Assembly: GCA_001564205.1 (NCBI GenBank)
Contig: LKMY01000075.1
Location: 1 to 7,582, forward strand
Source of the DNA: Nanohaloarchaea archaeon PL-Br10_U2g5
Lineage (GTDB): Archaea > Halobacteriota > Halobacteria > Halobacteriales > Haloferacaceae
DNA length: 7,582 nt
Direction: 5' to 3'
The notes under the pieces were generated by a model that saw nothing but the letters and a program-made list of their open reading frames with translations, was not told the origin of the DNA and searched no databases. The stretch's first letter is position 1. The number at the start of each line of letters is the position of its first letter. A program made the position numbers and the translations under genes. Of the stretch, positions 5,359 to 7,582 are shown piece by piece.

Positions 5359-7404
5359 CTACTCTTCGGTCTCGGGCAGCGTTCGTCCCGCCCGGTGCTC
5401 GGAGATGATCTGATCGAGATGTTCGGCCTTCTCGGCCTTCCGCCGGCGCTCCGCGCGACGCTTCCAGTCGTCGAGCGCGTTCTCCAAGGCCGCCTCCTCG
5501 GCCACCGCCAGCTCGTCCACCTCCCGAACGGTCACCGCGTCGACCGGAACGACCGGAACGTCGTGGTCGAACAGCACCTGATCGGCGACCTCCGAGAGGT
5601 TGCCGTCTCGGATCACCGCTCGCGGCTCCGTCTCTGCGAGCCGCTCCGCGGTTCGTCGCCCCGCGCCCGAGGCGTCACGGAGGTAGACGACGTCGCCGGC
5701 CACGAGTCCGTACGCCTCGTCGGCTGCATCGATCGCGTCGAGGGTGAACTGCTCGACGACTTTCACGCTCGCGAGCCCCTGGTCGGCGGCGACGTGCTCG
5801 AAGTTCGAGTGGTCGAGCCGCCACAGCTCTTTGAGCGTCTCCACTTTACCCTCCAGCTCTGTGACCCGTTCGTGCGCTTCGTCCCGCTCGCGCTCCAACC
5901 GGTCGGTCTCGCGTTCGAGTCTGGAGACGGCCCGCCGGGTGCGCGCTTCGATCCGCTCTTCGCGTTTCGCCTCCTCCAGTTTCCCTTCCAGCGAGGTGAT
6001 CCGCGCGTCGCGTTCGTCGAGGTCGTCCTCCAGCGACTCTGCGTGTGATTCCAGCCGGTCGACGCGCTTGCGGAGCCGCCGAATCGTCTCCTCTTCTTCG
6101 GTGCGTTCGGGCTCGGTGGGATCGGTCTCCGGTTCGTCTGTCGGCGTCGTATCCCCGCCATCGTCCTCACTGAGGTCCTCGATGACGGCCTCGACGGAGG
6201 CGCCGCCGGCGACGACGCCGGCGATCACGGCCTCCCGATCGAGTCGCGGCGGGGTCTTCGCCGCGATTCGGTCGAACTGGTCCTCGTGGTCGTCGTAGGC
6301 GTACAGCGCCGCGGCGAGCGCGTCCCGCTCGTGATCGTTCGCGTAGCCGACCTCGCGAGTCCGATGGAGCTTCTCGTCGACCGGGAGATCGGTGGTCGGT
6401 CGCCACCCCGCGGCGTCGAACGAGCGCCGGAACTTCTCGACGGTCTCCGGCATCGGCTCCACGTCGGCGGCGACGATGATCGGCCGTCCCTGCTCGATTA
6501 TCCACTCTGTCACCCCGGCGGTGTCGGCCGTCCGAGAGGAGAACAGCTCGTGAACGGTCCCGTCGAGCCCGACGACGGCGGCGGCCGTGGTCGTCCCCGG
6601 GTCGATCCCGACGATCACGCGGTCGCGTCGCTTCACGAGCGGCTCGTACTCGATCCCGTCGCGTCGCTCGCGCTCGACCTCGACGCGGACGTCGCCGGCC
6701 CGCGAGTTCGAGACCGGGATATCTTCGGGGCGAGCCGCGACGGTGAACGTCGCGTTCGCGTAGCCGCCGTACTTCTCGGTGACCTCGCGCTCGAAGTCGA
6801 GGTTCGCCTCGTTGAGCTTCGACTGGACCTGTCGCGTTCGCTTTCGGACGTTGCCGTGGATCCGGCGGGTGTAGCGGTCTTGGCTCCAGCCGCCCTTTCC
6901 GGTCGACCGGCCGCGAGACACCTTCACTCGCGTCTCGTCGGTGAACGCGGTCACCTCGTGGCCGACGTTGGCGGCGGCGAGTCTGGCGGACGCCTCCGCC
7001 TCCTTCATCGGGTCTTTCCCGTACGGGATCCCGTGTCTGGAGGCGACCCGCGAGAGGGGCTCCGGACGCTCCGCGCCGGTCACCTGTACCAGACGGGTGC
7101 CGTCGGGGAGCGAGCGGAGGAACCCCACGAGCTCGTTTTTGTTCGCCGCCAGCTCGTAGGCGTTGTCGGTGGCGACGTACAGCGGCTCGCGGTCGTCGAT
7201 AAGTCGGCAGAGCTTGCGGAAGGAGACCACGTCGCGGGTGATCCGTGCCAGCGGCTCGTCTGACTCCGGAGCGTCGGGATCGTCGTCGTCGACCGGATCT
7301 AAGATGACGAGGGCGTAGGAGGGATCGTCGCCGCGGACGTCGCCGCTGTGGACGTCGACGCCGAACACCGGCCGGTCGCGGGCGCGGATGGTCCGGGTTG
7401 TCAC
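5359..7404 (-). CDS. DUF460/COG2433 protein: RuvC-like RNase H fold with coiled coil
   Basis: A 681-residue archaeal protein of the DUF460/COG2433 family, predicted nucleases of the RuvC/YqgF RNase H fold; the substrate is not established. The main RuvC-like core spans about 262-372: GIDPGTTT (266-273, Asp268), a second acidic site in VAADVEPMPE (Asp314) and NDHERDALAAA (356-366, Asp357/Asp361). The N-terminal part (12-147) shows similar marks: FGVDVHSGD (Asp17), VATDNAYEL (Asp80) and GKDPMKEAEASA (129-140). A basic stretch, STGKGGWSQDRYTRR (167-181), is followed by a predicted long helix. Then come an acidic low-complexity linker (411-440), a long charged coiled coil (about 438-530) and a C-terminal domain (535-625) ending in basic helices (648-665). 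GTG at 7404 was chosen because a strong TATA box sits 28 bases upstream; the frame opens further back to GTG 7506, across that box. tyrS lies downstream on the same strand. Confidence 0.9.
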   Translation of the reverse strand: MTTRTIRARDRPVFGVDVHSGDVRGDDPSYALVILDPVDDDDPDAPESDEPLARITRDVVSFRKLCRLIDDREPLYVATDNAYELAANKNELVGFLRSLPDGTRLVQVTGAERPEPLSRVASRHGIPYGKDPMKEAEASARLAAANVGHEVTAFTDETRVKVSRGRSTGKGGWSQDRYTRRIHGNVRKRTRQVQSKLNEANLDFEREVTEKYGGYANATFTVAARPEDIPVSNSRAGDVRVEVERERRDGIEYEPLVKRRDRVIVGIDPGTTTAAAVVGLDGTVHELFSSRTADTAGVTEWIIEQGRPIIVAADVEPMPETVEKFRRSFDAAGWRPTTDLPVDEKLHRTREVGYANDHERDALAAALYAYDDHEDQFDRIAAKTPPRLDREAVIAGVVAGGASVEAVIEDLSEDDGGDTTPTDEPETDPTEPERTEEEETIRRLRKRVDRLESHAESLEDDLDERDARITSLEGKLEEAKREERIEARTRRAVSRLERETDRLERERDEAHERVTELEGKVETLKELWRLDHSNFEHVAADQGLASVKVVEQFTLDAIDAADEAYGLVAGDVVYLRDASGAGRRTAERLAETEPRAVIRDGNLSEVADQVLFDHDVPVVPVDAVTVREVDELAVAEEAALENALDDWKRRAERRRKAEKAEHLDQIISEHRAGRTLPETEE

Positions 7405-7427
7405 GTGACGAAATACGTCGGTGACGC

Positions 7428-7435
7428 GTATATAC
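7428..7435 (-). promoter_or_regulatory. TATA box of the DUF460 gene
   Basis: On the minus strand the sequence is GTATATAC, centred 28 bases before the GTG at 7404. It is the best TATA match in the window. The spacing implies a leaderless transcript starting at or near the GTG and decides the start-codon choice. Confidence 0.65.
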
Positions 7436-7467
7436 CCCACGCCGGTGTGGTGATCTTGGTGGGGTAT
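7432..7467. repeat. 9-bp inverted repeat overlapping the DUF460 TATA box
   Basis: ATACCCCAC (7432-7440) and GTGGGGTAT (7459-7467) are perfect inverted copies separated by 18 bases, with centres 27 bp apart. The promoter-proximal arm overlaps the TATA box and the adjacent BRE position. This is where a bound dimer could block or recruit TBP/TFB. No known regulator is recognised. Confidence 0.55.
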
Positions 7468-7506
7468 CCCGGTCAGTAGTCCTGGAGAGTCGGGCTCCGA
7501 AAACAC

Positions 7507-7515
7507 GTTTTTATC
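7507..7515 (+). promoter_or_regulatory. Candidate TATA box for a plus-strand gene at the right edge
   Basis: GTTTTTATC stands out as an AT-rich island on the plus strand, centred about 32 bases before the GTG at 7543. It would drive transcription rightwards, divergent from the DUF460 gene. Confidence 0.4.
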
Positions 7516-7542
7516 CGAGATAGGTGGTCAGGAGCGTGCTTT

Positions 7543-7582
7543 GTGAGCGGGAGCGGGAGTGAATATTTCAGATCGTCTGTGA
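7543..7582 (+). CDS. Possible start of an unidentified plus-strand gene (truncated)
   Basis: From GTG at 7543 the frame stays open for 13 codons to the window edge (MSGSGSEYFRSSV if the GTG is read as Met). A GGAG (7531-7534) lies 8 bases upstream at Shine-Dalgarno spacing, and a TATA-like box is centred about 32 bases upstream. The two signals are slightly at odds, because transcription from that box might start too late to include the GGAG. Too little is visible to assign a family, and the call may be wrong. Confidence 0.35.
   Translation, partial: MSGSGSEYFRSSV

Noticed and set aside
6286..7263. 325-codon plus-strand frame opposite the DUF460 gene
   Set aside because: It is the complement of a well-supported RuvC-like gene, shows no domain, and has no promoter or ribosome site.
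7405..7506. N-terminal extension of the DUF460 protein from GTG at 7506
   Set aside because: It would cross the strong TATA box and the inverted repeat; the TATA spacing points to GTG at 7404.
1..7582. Defence island, CRISPR array, mobile element or tRNA gene
   Set aside because: No regularly spaced repeats, transposase motifs, paired terminal repeats or tRNA-like cloverleaf were seen, and the gene content is ordinary chromosomal.

Overview
The window looks like chromosomal DNA from a haloarchaeon (class Halobacteria). The base composition is high in G+C, the predicted proteins are rich in Asp and Glu and poor in Lys, several genes appear to use GTG starts, and TATA-like boxes lie about 26-29 bases before the chosen start codons, as expected for leaderless transcripts. 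The families are archaeal or haloarchaeal. The genus cannot be fixed from this sequence alone. No insertion sequence, tRNA, rRNA or CRISPR array is visible. This looks like core or near-core chromosome, not an accessory island.

Layout, left to right. (1) A minus-strand, membrane-anchored TRAM-domain protein is cut by the left edge. (2) Divergent from it is a 780-residue Ski2/Brr2-type superfamily 2 helicase on the plus strand. (3) Convergent with the helicase is a small minus-strand protein of the pyridoxamine-phosphate-oxidase-like flavin-binding family. (4) Divergent from that is a plus-strand protein with an N-terminal domain resembling the DNA-binding half of NucS/EndoMS, followed by four zinc-ribbon-like units and no nuclease domain. 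(5) Convergent with that is tyrS (tyrosyl-tRNA synthetase), preceded on the same minus strand by (6) a 681-residue DUF460/COG2433 protein with a RuvC-like RNase H fold, an acidic linker, a long coiled coil and a C-terminal domain. (7) At the right edge a divergent plus-strand gene may begin, with only 13 codons visible.

No single pathway links all the genes, but nucleic-acid metabolism dominates: a TRAM domain, an SF2 helicase, a NucS-like/zinc-ribbon protein, a RuvC-like protein and an aminoacyl-tRNA synthetase. The DUF460 gene and tyrS are co-directional with 74 bases between them and may be co-transcribed. A T-rich signal lies on the minus strand just after tyrS.

The most noteworthy points are: the NucS-like domain without its nuclease; a GGW loop in the DUF460 protein that resembles the catalytic GGQ loop of archaeal/eukaryotic release factors; signs of two tandem RNase H-like folds in that protein; and a perfect 9-bp inverted repeat overlapping its TATA box.
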